A stretch of 64,000 nucleotides of DNA from Martelella sp. HB161492 (GCF_013184775.1 NZ_JAATVV010000009.1:62001-126000), one strand, 5' to 3'. Positions 36,549 to 45,756 are shown, counted from the first letter of the stretch. Translations and numbers: made by a program. The notes: generated by a model not told the origin, from the sequence alone.

Positions 36549-36730
36549 CCGGCTTCCGTCGTGTCGCGGATCCGTTCCTTGATGTTTTCGACCATGTTTT
36601 CACGGATGATCGTTTCACCGTGAGCGGATCTGAGATGCTCGACTGCACGAAGCACCACTTCCGCCTCATCATTCGAGGCCGTGTGCCACTTGCAGCCGGG
36701 TACGAGTGTTCCGCAAGAAAATTCCTTCAT
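36545..36730 (-). CDS. DUF1059 domain small protein
   Basis: 61 residues, beginning MKEFSCGTLVPGCKWH and containing a HLRSAHG segment, which matches the small DUF1059 family; the two cysteines (C6, C13) and the histidines could bind metal. GGGAG at 36737-36741 touches an ATG at 36736, so the ATG at 36730 is the better start. An upstream in-frame extension to 36919 has no family character. Function unknown. Confidence 0.82.
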   Translation of the reverse strand: MKEFSCGTLVPGCKWHTASNDEAEVVLRAVEHLRSAHGETIIRENMVENIKERIRDTTEAG

Positions 36731-36772
36731 GTTCATCTCCCTTTCGCTGTTATGGCTGGTTTTGAGGCGCCG

Positions 36773-36791
36773 GAATGTCATCATGACATTC
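36773..36791. promoter_or_regulatory. palindrome upstream of the DUF1059 gene
   Basis: GAATGTCA-TCA-TGACATTC, a perfect 8+8 inverted repeat with a 3-base spacer, lies 43 bases upstream of the DUF1059 start. Its size suits a dimeric repressor site. The rest of the gap (36731-36962) shows nothing else. Confidence 0.45.
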
Positions 36792-36962
36792 AAAAAGCCG
36801 CATGCCAGCTTCTCGCTTCGCGGAGACGCATTCGCCGGAGGAATTATAGACCCGGCCAATGCGCCGGCGATCCAGAGCTCCATCGGATCGAGCCGAACGC
36901 TGAAATCAACGTCCGGCAAGCCGATGCCTAGAGTCAGTACGTCCTGATGAACGCACTAATCT

Positions 36963-37142
36963 CTAATGGTGCTGAGCCCAAGTTTCAAAAACCGCCGAAC
37001 TTTCGCATGGTCTTCCATGTCTGGCGGCCATTTCGTCAGCGTGCTGCTTGCTCTTATGGTCCTCGGGCTGGAACACAACCGGAGGACGGTCCTTTGCAGG
37101 AGCCTGCTGCTTTTCGTGGGCATGGGTGTGATCTGTCATCAT
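36963..37142 (-). CDS. small His-rich hypothetical protein
   Basis: 59 residues, starting MMTDHTHAHEKQQ and ending FETWAQHH. It has nine histidines, a KSKQHADEMAARHG middle and a single Cys. GGGAGGAG at 37147-37154 is a near-perfect ribosome-binding site for the ATG pair at 37142/37139. It has no signal peptide or membrane segment. It lies between hemF and the DUF1059 gene, all on the minus strand. I do not recognise the family. Confidence 0.65.
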   Translation of the reverse strand: MMTDHTHAHEKQQAPAKDRPPVVFQPEDHKSKQHADEMAARHGRPCESSAVFETWAQHH

Positions 37143-37260
37143 ACTGCTCCTCCCAAAGCAAGTTTGCAGCTTCAGTCTATCAAAAAGGTGGGCATAGGAA
37201 AGGCCGATTGCAACGCCTTGTAAGGAAATATTAGTAAAATGCTAAAATGTCGCAGGTCAA

Positions 37261-38172
37261 TTATGGCCATCTGACGACAGGCGGCATGGACGAGAGAATT
37301 GTATCTACATTTCCGCCCGTTTTTAGCCCGAAAATCGTGCCCCGATCGTAAAGCAGATTGAACTCGACATAACGGCCGCGCCGGATCAACTGCTCGTCGC
37401 GATCCTCAGATGACCAGTCGTGGTTGAAATTGCTGCGCACGATCCGCGGATAGACGAGATTGAAAGCCCGTCCGACATCCTGGACAAAGGTGAAATCGGC
37501 ATCCATGCCACCTTTTTCCGGGGCGGAATGCTGCCAGTCGAAGAAGATGCCGCCAATGCCGCGCGGTTCCTTCCGATGCGGCAGGTAGAAATAGTCATCG
37601 CACCAGTTTTTCAGCCGGGCGTAATCGACAATGGACGAATGCCGGTTGCAGGCCACTTCCATGGCGCGATGGAACAGCATGGTGTCCGGGTCGGTCTGGG
37701 TCCGCCGCCTTCCCAGTACCGGGGTGAGATCGGCGCCGCCGCCATACCACCAGCTCGAGGTGACGATCATGCGCGTGTTCATGTGCACGGCGGGAACATT
37801 GGGGTTCACCGGGTGAGCGATCAGCGAAATGCCGGAGGCCCAGAAACTGCGGTCCTCACCCGTGCCGGGGATCTGGCTGCCGAAATCCTCGGAGAATTCA
37901 CCAGAGACCGTCGAGGTGTGGACGCCGACCTTCTCGAAAACGCGCCCCTGCATCACCGATTTGCGGCCACCGCCTTTGCCGCCTTCACGGGTCCAGTCCT
38001 CGGCCGCAAAGCGGCCCGGTTCCATATCGGACAGCGGCCCGGTCAACTCGTTTTCAAGCTGTTCGAAGCTCAAGCAAATCGTGTCGCGCAGGCTTTCGAA
38101 CCAGCGACGGGCTGCTTCCTTCCGGTCCTCGATATCATCAGGCAATCCAGAGGGAAGTTGCGGTCTTTCCAT
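37261..38172 (-). CDS. hemF: oxygen-dependent coproporphyrinogen III oxidase
   Basis: 303 residues from ATG 38172 ([11 protein letters not shown]), the usual rhizobial length. It decarboxylates coproporphyrinogen III to protoporphyrinogen IX using oxygen. Conserved blocks: [43 protein letters not shown] and the C-terminal [20 protein letters not shown]. In-frame ATGs at 38205 and 38220 are possible. The latter region contains a GCCGGGG/CCCCGGC hairpin (38211-38229), which argues for the shorter form with that hairpin in the 5' leader. Confidence 0.95.
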   Translation of the reverse strand: MERPQLPSGLPDDIEDRKEAARRWFESLRDTICLSFEQLENELTGPLSDMEPGRFAAEDWTREGGKGGGRKSVMQGRVFEKVGVHTSTVSGEFSEDFGSQIPGTGEDRSFWASGISLIAHPVNPNVPAVHMNTRMIVTSSWWYGGGADLTPVLGRRRTQTDPDTMLFHRAMEVACNRHSSIVDYARLKNWCDDYFYLPHRKEPRGIGGIFFDWQHSAPEKGGMDADFTFVQDVGRAFNLVYPRIVRSNFNHDWSSEDRDEQLIRRGRYVEFNLLYDRGTIFGLKTGGNVDTILSSMPPVVRWP

Positions 38173-38300
38173 GTAAAGAGGCTCCAGAGCTCGTTCGTCT
38201 GACATGTGTTGCCGGGGCATTTCCCCGGCGGCTATGCGTGAAATGACTCGCAAAGCAGTTCGCCGAATCCTATCTTGTTTGTCACCAGAGGGATAGCGTC

Positions 38301-38549
38301 ATGGCAAAACTTCCAAAGTCGCCATCCATGGATGGCCTGAAGAAACGGATCAGAGATCACCGGCAGGCAGAGAGCGACGGTTTCGTGCGCTCGCGCTATG
38401 TTTTGAGCCGCGAAGAGGCCCGGGCCAAGGCGCGTGAATGGTTCGATGCCTGGCCAAAAGCGGCCTACTGGACCGAAGTGGAAAGCTGGCGCCTTGACGA
38501 GGATGGCCGGATCGAATTCACCATGCGGCGGCTGTCATCAGCCGACTGA
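38301..38549 (+). CDS. conserved hypothetical protein, 82 residues
   Basis: A small charged soluble protein (KKRIRDHRQAESDGF, then REEARAKAREWFDAWPKAAYW). The ATG at 38301 follows AGAGGGATAG. Its codon use looks like the neighbours', and it overlaps the end of the convergent trmL gene by 12 bases. It looks like a rhizobial conserved hypothetical. No motif gives a function. Confidence 0.7.
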   Translation: MAKLPKSPSMDGLKKRIRDHRQAESDGFVRSRYVLSREEARAKAREWFDAWPKAAYWTEVESWRLDEDGRIEFTMRRLSSAD

Positions 38550-39014
38550 CGCGAAACCATCCGTCTGTCGCAGTGCCTCGCCGGCAATCATGGCGACGGA
38601 CATTGCGAGGTTGATTGAGCGCTGGCCCTCGGTCATGGGAATGGTGATGCGATGGTCTGCGATCGCGTGGACATGCTCTGGCACACCGGCACTTTCTCGC
38701 CCGAACAGCAGGATGTCGCCATCGCTGAAGGCAAAATCCGGATAAGGCCGGCTTGCCTTGGTCGAGGCGAGCACCAGCCGGCGACCCTCCTCACCGCGCC
38801 AGGTTTCAAAGGCCTCCCAGTCGACATGACGGGTGAGGGTGACACTGGCGATATAGTCAAGACCCGCGCGCTTCAGATTGCGGTCGGAAAGGGCAAAGCC
38901 TGCCGGCTCGATGATATCGACGGCAAGGCCGAGACAGGCCGCGAGCCTGAGAATAGTGCCGGTGTTGCCGGCAATATCGGGCTGGTAAAGGGCGATACGC
39001 AGATTTGTTGTCAT
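38538..39014 (-). CDS. trmL: tRNA (cytidine(34)-2'-O)-methyltransferase
   Basis: 158 residues, a minimal SPOUT methyltransferase. The three family motifs are present: GNTGTILRLAACLGL (motif 1), LLFGRESAGVPE (motif 2) and IPMTEGQRSINLAMSVAMIAGE (motif 3, the SAM-binding knot). It methylates the wobble base of tRNA-Leu isoacceptors. It is followed on the other strand by the 82-residue hypothetical. Confidence 0.92.
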   Translation of the reverse strand: MTTNLRIALYQPDIAGNTGTILRLAACLGLAVDIIEPAGFALSDRNLKRAGLDYIASVTLTRHVDWEAFETWRGEEGRRLVLASTKASRPYPDFAFSDGDILLFGRESAGVPEHVHAIADHRITIPMTEGQRSINLAMSVAMIAGEALRQTDGFASVG

Positions 39015-39068
39015 GGCGCTTTCCTAGCGGCCCGCTTGTTCTGCCGCAAGTGCAGTCATTGCCGCCCT

Positions 39069-40466
39069 TCAGATCAGACCGATCAGCTTCCACCACAGGA
39101 AATCCAGCGGCAGCAGCACGGCGATGGTGATGAGGGACAGTGGCAGGGTGATCCTGATCATCCGTGAGACCGGCTGGCCGGTCACCTGCAACCCGACCAT
39201 CAGCGGGGCTGCCTGATAGGGCAGCATGACGGTGGAAAAGCCAACGACCTGGGTCATCAGCACGGCCGTGACGCTGAAGCCCGTCAGGTGGGACAGTTCC
39301 GCAGCCAGCGGCGCCAGCACGGCGGGGACGCCCGGAAGCGTGGTGACCATGCCGGTGAGAAAAGCCATCAGCGCCAGCGACATGAAGTTGAGGAAATCGC
39401 GGCCCGGTGTCAGCGGCAGCGCATTTTCGAGCCCGTGAGCGATGGCCGTGCCGAGCCCGGTGGCGTTGATGACGGCGCCGAGCGAGAGAATGCCGGCGGT
39501 GAAGATCAGCACGCTGAGACTGACGGTCTTGTCGAAATTCTCCGGCCTGATTGCGCCAATTCCCGGCACCATCAGAAGCAGCGAGGCGGAAAGGCCGACC
39601 CAGGCAGCATTGATCCCATGCATGCTGTCGGTCATCCACAGCAGCAGCGTCGCGAGCAGGATGGCGATCGCATACCACTGCCGGGCGGAAAGCGGCCCGG
39701 ATGCCGGCACATCCTGATTTTCTTCCGGCAAGGGCGCGCCGACGCGATCGGGGAAGAAATGCAGCACCAGAAACACGGTGATCACCCCCTTCAGCAGTCC
39801 CAGCACGGGGAAATGTAGCGCCAGATAGCTGGCATAGGTCAGTGTGATGCCGTGGATCGTTTCACTGGCGCCGGCCAGCACCAGATTGGGCACATTCGAG
39901 GGCAGGATGGTGAAGCCTGTCATATTGGCCGAAAGGATGAGTGTGAGGGCAATCGCCGTGTGGCCATTCGATCCCTTGGCAAAGCCGGCGCGGCTGGCGA
40001 GCGCCATGGCAATCGGCAGCATGACGAAGAAGCGCCCGAGCGAGGAGGGAATGATGAAGGAAAGCGCTGCCGTTGCGATGAACAGGCCGCTGACCAATAC
40101 CGCATAATGACCGGTCAGATGGCGCCCGAGGATGGCGCCAAGCCGCTCACCAAGGCCGGAGCCGCGCACGGTGGCGGCAATGATGGAGCCGGAGAAAACC
40201 AGCCAGATCGCCGTTGATGTGAAACCGGACAACACCACGTTCGGCGGCGAAAGTTTCAGGATCAGGGTCACGGCAAAGAAAAGCAGGCTGGCCATGAAGC
40301 CGGGCACGATGCCTGTCGCCCAAAGGCTGAGCGTCACCAGCACAATGCCGAGCGTCAGCGTCTGGTCTTTCGTCAGCATATCCGGCGGACTGACGACCAG
40401 ATAAAGCGCGATCAGAAAGAGCGCGAGGACAACAAGATGTTTGATCGTGAGATATTTGCGCAGCAT
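39069..40466 (-). CDS. DASS/SLC13 family anion transporter
   Basis: 465 residues, about 12 membrane segments in two inverted halves. SLC13-type motifs: FIIPSSLGRFFVMLPIAMAL and ILPSNVPNLVLAG in the first half, and TGMVTTLPGVPAVLAPLAAELS with MLPYQAAPLMVG in the second. The family moves dicarboxylates, sulfate or related anions with sodium. The divergent AraC regulator begins 72 bases away and may control it. Confidence 0.85.
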   Translation of the reverse strand: MLRKYLTIKHLVVLALFLIALYLVVSPPDMLTKDQTLTLGIVLVTLSLWATGIVPGFMASLLFFAVTLILKLSPPNVVLSGFTSTAIWLVFSGSIIAATVRGSGLGERLGAILGRHLTGHYAVLVSGLFIATAALSFIIPSSLGRFFVMLPIAMALASRAGFAKGSNGHTAIALTLILSANMTGFTILPSNVPNLVLAGASETIHGITLTYASYLALHFPVLGLLKGVITVFLVLHFFPDRVGAPLPEENQDVPASGPLSARQWYAIAILLATLLLWMTDSMHGINAAWVGLSASLLLMVPGIGAIRPENFDKTVSLSVLIFTAGILSLGAVINATGLGTAIAHGLENALPLTPGRDFLNFMSLALMAFLTGMVTTLPGVPAVLAPLAAELSHLTGFSVTAVLMTQVVGFSTVMLPYQAAPLMVGLQVTGQPVSRMIRITLPLSLITIAVLLPLDFLWWKLIGLI

Positions 40467-40538
40467 TTGACTTCGTCTGTTTGAAACCTGATGACGGCAA
40501 TCCTATTTCATGCGCAGGCATTGCGGAATAGAGACATC

Positions 40539-41381
40539 ATGACAACTGATATCGCCAATCCGTCAGATTTAAGCCCGGAGGCGCCGGGCTGGCTTGTCGA
40601 TCCTGCCCGGCCGCTGCTGTTTCGCGCGGGGCGGTGGAATGCGGGCGATATCGGACGCGCACCGCATTCGCATCCGCGCGGACAATTGCTGTGGGCGCAG
40701 GAGGGCGTGCTGACCGTGCGTTCCTGCGGAGCGCAATGGCTGGTGCCGCCAAGCCATGCAGTGTGGATTGATGGCGATGTCCGCCACTCCGTGGCGATGC
40801 AGACCAGCGCGACGACCTGTTTCATCTATGTCGATCCATCGGTTGAAATTTCCGGGCGCGGCCGTTGTGAGGTGCTGCATATGAGTGCGCTGATGAAAGC
40901 GCTGATCCTGAGATTTCGTGCATTGAGCGATGCGTCCGGTGAGGCTGCAAGGCTTACGCATCTTTCCGCCGTTATCCTTGATGAACTGGCGGCACTGGAG
41001 GCAGCACCGCTCAGCCTGCCTGCCGGCAGTGATCCGCGGCTCAGGCGGGTAACGGCGCGCCTGCTGGAAAATCCCGAGGACAATACGCCGCTTGCCGCGC
41101 TTGCGCCTTTTGCCGGCGCTTCCACCCGCACGCTGGAGCGGCTCTTCGTGGCCGAGACGGGCTTACGCTTTTGCGAATGGCGAACGCGGCTGAAGCTGAT
41201 GGAGGCCGTCAACGATCTCGGTCAGGGCAAGAGCAGCGCCGCGATTGCCGCGCGGCTCGGCTATCGGAGCGCCAGTGCCTTCTCGGCCGCCTTCAGGCGT
41301 CAGTTCGGTCGGCCACCGCAGTCTTTTCTGGAACGCGTTGACGATAACCGAACCACCGGCGCCCTGCGCGCTGAGGCCTGA
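40539..41381 (+). CDS. AraC family transcriptional regulator with cupin sensor
   Basis: 280 residues. The N-terminal cupin (HSHPRGQLLWAQEGVLTV, PPSHAVWIDGDVRH) would sense a ligand. The C-terminal AraC double helix-turn-helix covers about residues 180-270, ending in AARLGYRSASAFSAAFRRQFG. The ATG at 40539 is preferred; an in-frame ATG at 40491 has no better site. Its last 89 bases overlap the end of the convergent FUSC gene. The likely target is the divergent DASS transporter. Confidence 0.87.
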   Translation: MTTDIANPSDLSPEAPGWLVDPARPLLFRAGRWNAGDIGRAPHSHPRGQLLWAQEGVLTVRSCGAQWLVPPSHAVWIDGDVRHSVAMQTSATTCFIYVDPSVEISGRGRCEVLHMSALMKALILRFRALSDASGEAARLTHLSAVILDELAALEAAPLSLPAGSDPRLRRVTARLLENPEDNTPLAALAPFAGASTRTLERLFVAETGLRFCEWRTRLKLMEAVNDLGQGKSSAAIAARLGYRSASAFSAAFRRQFGRPPQSFLERVDDNRTTGALRAEA

Positions 41382-43407
41382 TTGGCCGGTCCTTGCGCGC
41401 GGCGCGATTGGCTTCTGCCAGTTCGCAGAGCCGGGCGATTTCCGATTCCACCTCGGCGAAGCTGTCCTGACGGCGATTGGCCCGTGTTGCCGTGACCAGC
41501 GCGCGCGGATGGCCTTCGGGATCGGCAAGCGCCAGAAGTGCGGCCCGCGCATCCTCAAGGCGGACCTCTTCGGGGGGCGGATCGTCAAGCGTGCGGTCTT
41601 CGGCATAGGCGGTGATCCGGTCACACAGGCGCTCGGCGCCGGCAACGGCGGGAAACCACGCCGCCGCCTCGCGGCCTGCGGGAGGCGGTTCGGCAATGAA
41701 GCGCTGCAACTGGGTGCGAAGGTCGGAGAGCCTGCGCAGCGCCAGCCATTCGGCATCGGAAAGGGCCCGGTGAAATGCCGGCAGCCCGTCTCGGCTCGGC
41801 ACGGGAGCGGTTGCTGCATCCAGATAGGCGCCGACGCTGGTCAGGGCGGTGGCAAAGATTTCATTGAGCTTTCGTCCCTGCGAGCGCGGCCAGATCATGT
41901 AGCCGAAGATCAGTGCGATGGCCGAGCCGAGCACGGTGTCGACGAGGCGCTGCAATCCGTAACTGGCCGAATGGCCTGGCACGACCACATCAATCATCAA
42001 GAGAATGATCGGGGTGATGAAGGTGACCATGAGCGCATAGGATCTGAGACCTGCAAAAGGCAGGATGGCGCAGAGCGCGGCAATGCAGATGATCTGCGGA
42101 TAGCCTGCTGGCACGAAGAAGGCGATCGTCGTTCCGAGCAGGACGCCGAGCACGGTGCCGATCGAGCGATGGATGGCGCGAACGAAGACCGAGCCGAAGT
42201 CCGGTTTCAGCACGATGGCGACCGTCATCGGCAGCCAGTAGGAATGATCGCCGCTTTTGAAATGACCGGCGATCACGGCAATGCCGATGCAAAGGGCCAG
42301 CTTGGCGGCGGAGATGACGACTTCGCGGCCAAGGATGAGCCGGCGGGCAAATCTTGCGGCAATGCGGGTGGAAATCAGTGGTGTGCGGATTTCTTGCCGT
42401 GGCTCTGCGGCGACCGGCTCCGCGCGGGAAGACCAGATGGCCTCGACAAGCCGCTCCGTCGCGCGCATCAGCTCTCCGATTTCGCGTGGCGCTGGACCGG
42501 GATGGCGCACCGGCGTCACCGGCGGTGGTGGCGGTTCGCGCTGATCTTTCTCGACCGCATCGGCGATCAGCTGCAGCCAGCTGGCAACCCGGCGAAGTTC
42601 GGGAACTGTCGCCCGTCCTGCAATGATGACCATGTTCAGATGGTTGGCAAGGCTGACCATTTCGGCGGCATGCAGCACATAACGGGTGCGCGCGCGGCTG
42701 TGGCTGCGCTTCTCGATCAGCGAGGAATAGGCAGTCTTGGTGATGTCGGTCACACCGCGGCGCGCCGCCACCAGTTCCCGCCTTGCGCGGTAGGAGGACT
42801 GTGTCTCCATCACCCGCGCAACCGCGAGCGCATGCTCTGCAATATGGTCGAAGATGCGGGCAAGCGTCCTGCGCTCGGGCCGGTCGCGGTCCATCAGCGC
42901 ACCGATCCCCAAAAGCAGGCAGACAAAGCCGGCCCCGCTCAGAAATTCCAGGAAGGTCCGGTAAATCGAACCCTCTGCCGGCACGGCCGTGACGACGACC
43001 GCCAGCACCAGCATGTTCATGGCGCCGGTTGAAAAGGCGGCTCCGTAGCCGCTGATCAGGCCGGAAAGGAAAGCGATCAGAACCAGAAGGGCGAGGGTGA
43101 GATAGCCGTGACCGGCAATCTGCGGTCCGATCAGGCAGCCGGAAAGGCCGACAAGTGTTGAGATTGCGATCTGGCGGAAGCGTTCTCGATACGGATCGAG
43201 CCGGACGGCAACCGCGGTCAGAAAGCCGCCAAGCGCGACATAAAGGGCGCCTTCTGTCTGCCCGGCCATCAGACCGAGGAAAAGCGGCATGCTTGTCGCG
43301 ATGGCAAGGCGGAGTGCATGGCGCCAGGGCCGGTAAGCGGCGGGCGCGACCAGTGCCAGACTGCGAACCCAGGCAGCGGGGCGGAGCGTGAGATTGCGAA
43401 GCGGCAT
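41293..43407 (-). CDS. FUSC family membrane protein
   Basis: 704 residues from ATG 43407 (a GTG at 43443 is in frame). It has two blocks of about six membrane segments (about residues 25-180 and 360-510), each followed by a soluble domain, the YccS/AaeB-like layout. FUSC proteins are putative aromatic-acid or fusaric-acid exporters. The sequence RSYALMVTFITPIILLMIDV in the second block is typical. It runs into the end of the AraC gene on the other strand. Confidence 0.84.
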   Translation of the reverse strand: MPLRNLTLRPAAWVRSLALVAPAAYRPWRHALRLAIATSMPLFLGLMAGQTEGALYVALGGFLTAVAVRLDPYRERFRQIAISTLVGLSGCLIGPQIAGHGYLTLALLVLIAFLSGLISGYGAAFSTGAMNMLVLAVVVTAVPAEGSIYRTFLEFLSGAGFVCLLLGIGALMDRDRPERRTLARIFDHIAEHALAVARVMETQSSYRARRELVAARRGVTDITKTAYSSLIEKRSHSRARTRYVLHAAEMVSLANHLNMVIIAGRATVPELRRVASWLQLIADAVEKDQREPPPPPVTPVRHPGPAPREIGELMRATERLVEAIWSSRAEPVAAEPRQEIRTPLISTRIAARFARRLILGREVVISAAKLALCIGIAVIAGHFKSGDHSYWLPMTVAIVLKPDFGSVFVRAIHRSIGTVLGVLLGTTIAFFVPAGYPQIICIAALCAILPFAGLRSYALMVTFITPIILLMIDVVVPGHSASYGLQRLVDTVLGSAIALIFGYMIWPRSQGRKLNEIFATALTSVGAYLDAATAPVPSRDGLPAFHRALSDAEWLALRRLSDLRTQLQRFIAEPPPAGREAAAWFPAVAGAERLCDRITAYAEDRTLDDPPPEEVRLEDARAALLALADPEGHPRALVTATRANRRQDSFAEVESEIARLCELAEANRAARKDRPIRPQRAGRRWFGYRQRVPEKTAVADRTDA

Positions 43408-43681
43408 CAAGGTCTCGTTACGGTTTTTGAGCGCAGGGCTCACGCATGGTTCCCGACATATTCTAGCGGCGATTGGATCGATGCGACAGGGTGCATTTCA
43501 TCAGCATTCATCGCTTTCACAGTTTAAATACCTGAAAATGAAGCATTTTTATGCCATTAGTTGCGAAATTGGCACAGCGGTTGTAAATGACGGCTTTGCT
43601 TTGCCCCGTTGCTATGCAAATCGATCTGAATCGGTTATGAACACAATCGTCTTTTCTCTAACGAACGCAGGAGGCATCGGA
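43408..43681 (+). other. promoter/leader region of the ABC exporter pair
   Basis: 274 bases, AT-rich compared with the neighbours, between the divergent FUSC gene and the leader ORF. TTGCGA (43561-43566) with a 17-base spacer to TAAATG is a possible promoter but not a convincing one. No gene seen. Confidence 0.4.
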
Positions 43682-43738
43682 ATGAGTAATATCTACCCAG
43701 CTGTGATGCTCGGCGTTCTGCCCGTACGGGCCGCCTGA
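43682..43738 (+). CDS. leader peptide upstream of ABC exporter genes
   Basis: An 18-residue ORF, MSNIYPAVMLGVLPVRAA. It has a perfect AGGAGG (43669-43674) seven bases before its ATG, the best ribosome-binding site in this region, so it is very probably translated. Its last codons (L13-P14-V15) form the 5' arm of the terminator at 43720-43754. It lies 156 bases before the first ABC gene. It has no run of one amino acid, so it is not a classical amino-acid leader; a drug- or stall-sensing leader is more likely. Confidence 0.78.
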   Translation: MSNIYPAVMLGVLPVRAA

Positions 43739-43754
43739 TCTACCGGGCTTTTTT
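43720..43754 (+). terminator. attenuator-type terminator overlapping the leader ORF
   Basis: GCCCGTA (43720-43726) pairs with TACCGGGC (43741-43748) with one bulged C, followed by six Ts (43749-43754). The 5' arm is inside the leader ORF and can instead fold on itself (GCCC-GTAC-GGGC, 43720-43731). Ribosome position therefore decides which structure forms and whether transcription reaches the ABC genes. Confidence 0.75.
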
Positions 43755-43894
43755 CATTTCACTTCCCGAAATTTTTCTTTTGTCCTGACGCGGGATCGAC
43801 ATGCCCGTGTCTCTGCTTTCCGGGTCGGCTGGCGCCTTTCTGTGCCTTTTGCGTCCGCGATTTTTGCCGAAAGCAGGTCGAACGGAGTTTTGTC

Positions 43895-45751
43895 ATGTTT
43901 GGCTGGTTTGAACAGCGCTTGAATGCTTATCCTCAAGAGGAGCCGGACACGCCGCCCAACGGCCTGTTCAAGTTCCTGTGGCATTATTCGAAGCCGGCAA
44001 TGCCGTGGCTGATTGCCATGTCGATCAGTTCGGCGATCATTGCCGTCGGCGAAGTTATCCTGTTCCAGTTTCTGGGCGATATCGTCAACTGGCTGTCGAC
44101 GGCAGACCGGGCAACCTTCCTGCAATCGGAGTGGCCGCGTCTTGCCGGCATGGCGGCGCTGGTGCTGTTGATCCTGCCGGCGGTCGTCATCTTCGATTCG
44201 CTGGTCATGCATCAGACCCTGCTCGGAAACTTTCCGATGATCGCACGCTGGCAGATGCACCGCTATCTGCTGCGGCACGGCATGAACTTCTTCGCCAACG
44301 AGTTTGCTGGCCGGGTTTCGACCAAGGTCATGCAAACCTCGCTGGCGGTGCGCGAAACGGTGATGAAGGCGCTGGACGTGTTCGTCTATGTCTTCACCTT
44401 CTTCGTCACCATGCTGGTGGTCGTCGGATCTGCGGACTGGCGCATGCTGCTGCCGCTGATGCTGTGGATTTCGGTCTATATCGGGCTGATTGCCTTCTTC
44501 GTGCCGCGTCTGAAAAAGATCTCGGCCGATCAGGCGGATGCGCGCTCGATGATGACGGGCCGGATCGTCGACAGCTACACCAATATCGCCACGGTGAAGC
44601 TGTTCTCGCATGCCGGCCGCGAGGCGGTCTATGCCAAGGAAAGCATGGATGGCTTTCTCGATACGGTCTATCGGCAGATGCGGCGGATCACCCAGTTCCA
44701 GGCGCTGGTTTATATGAACAACGCCATGGCCCTGTTTCTGATTGCCGGGCTTGGCATAGGCCTGTGGATCGGCGGTCATATCGCGGTCGGCGCGATCGCG
44801 GTAGCCATCGGCCTTGCCATGCGCATCAACGGCATGTCGCAGTGGATCATGTGGGAAGTCTCGGCCCTGTTCGAGAATATCGGCACGGTCTATGACGGCA
44901 TGGGGATGATGACCAAGACGCACGAAGTCGTCGACGCTGACGATGCAAAGGCGCTGACGGTCGAAAAGGGCGGGATCGTCTATGACGATGTCACCTTCAA
45001 CTACGGGCGGAAGAAGGGCGTGGTCGAAAACCTCACCCTGCAAATCCGTTCCGGCGAGAAGGTTGGTCTGGTCGGCCGTTCCGGTGCGGGCAAGACCACG
45101 TTGATGAACATGCTACTGCGCTTTTATGATCTGGAGGGCGGCCGCATTCTCATCGATGGTCAGAATGTCGCGACGGTAACGCAGGAAAGCCTCAGGGCCA
45201 ATATCGGTGTGGTGACGCAGGATACCTCGCTGCTGCATCGCTCGATCCGTGACAACATCGCCTATTCGCATCCCGAAGCCAGCGATGAGGCGGTGATTGC
45301 GGCAGCCAAGCGCGCCAATGCATGGGACTTCATTCAGGGGCTCTCCGACATGAGAGGGCGCACCGGTCTTGATGCCCATGTCGGTGAGCGTGGCGTGAAA
45401 CTGTCGGGCGGCCAGCGCCAGCGCATTGCGATTGCAAGGGTGTTCCTCAAGGATGCGCCGATCCTGATCCTGGACGAGGCGACTTCGGCGCTTGATTCCG
45501 AGGTCGAGGCCGCAATTCAGGAAAGCCTGTTCGGGCTGATGGAGGGAAAGACGGTGATTGCGATTGCGCATCGGCTTTCGACCCTGACCGAGATGGACCG
45601 GCTGATCGTGCTCGACAAGGGAAAGATCGTCGAGACCGGCACGCATCAGGTCCTGTCGCATGGCAGCGGCATCTATGCCGATCTGTGGCGGCGCCAGTCG
45701 GGCGGGTTCCTGGCCGATGAGCCTGCAGCAGCAGAGACTGCCGCCGAATAA
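43895..45751 (+). CDS. ABC transporter, fused membrane and ATPase domains (half-exporter A)
   Basis: 618 residues. Six membrane segments (about residues 35-330) precede an ATPase domain with Walker A GLVGRSGAGKTT (391-402), signature LSGGQRQRIAIAR (from 503) and Walker B LILDEATSALD (D527, E528). All are intact, so ATP hydrolysis is expected. It is a type-IV exporter half. The next gene is clearly homologous, with near-identical stretches around the ATPase motifs, so a heterodimer is likely. Expression is probably controlled by the leader peptide and terminator upstream. The substrate is unknown. Confidence 0.93.
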   Translation: MFGWFEQRLNAYPQEEPDTPPNGLFKFLWHYSKPAMPWLIAMSISSAIIAVGEVILFQFLGDIVNWLSTADRATFLQSEWPRLAGMAALVLLILPAVVIFDSLVMHQTLLGNFPMIARWQMHRYLLRHGMNFFANEFAGRVSTKVMQTSLAVRETVMKALDVFVYVFTFFVTMLVVVGSADWRMLLPLMLWISVYIGLIAFFVPRLKKISADQADARSMMTGRIVDSYTNIATVKLFSHAGREAVYAKESMDGFLDTVYRQMRRITQFQALVYMNNAMALFLIAGLGIGLWIGGHIAVGAIAVAIGLAMRINGMSQWIMWEVSALFENIGTVYDGMGMMTKTHEVVDADDAKALTVEKGGIVYDDVTFNYGRKKGVVENLTLQIRSGEKVGLVGRSGAGKTTLMNMLLRFYDLEGGRILIDGQNVATVTQESLRANIGVVTQDTSLLHRSIRDNIAYSHPEASDEAVIAAAKRANAWDFIQGLSDMRGRTGLDAHVGERGVKLSGGQRQRIAIARVFLKDAPILILDEATSALDSEVEAAIQESLFGLMEGKTVIAIAHRLSTLTEMDRLIVLDKGKIVETGTHQVLSHGSGIYADLWRRQSGGFLADEPAAAETAAE

Positions 45752-45756
45752 AAACG

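Noticed and set aside
41245-43032. 595-codon plus-strand frame opposite the FUSC gene
   Set aside because: Antisense shadow of a membrane protein; no start signal, no domain.
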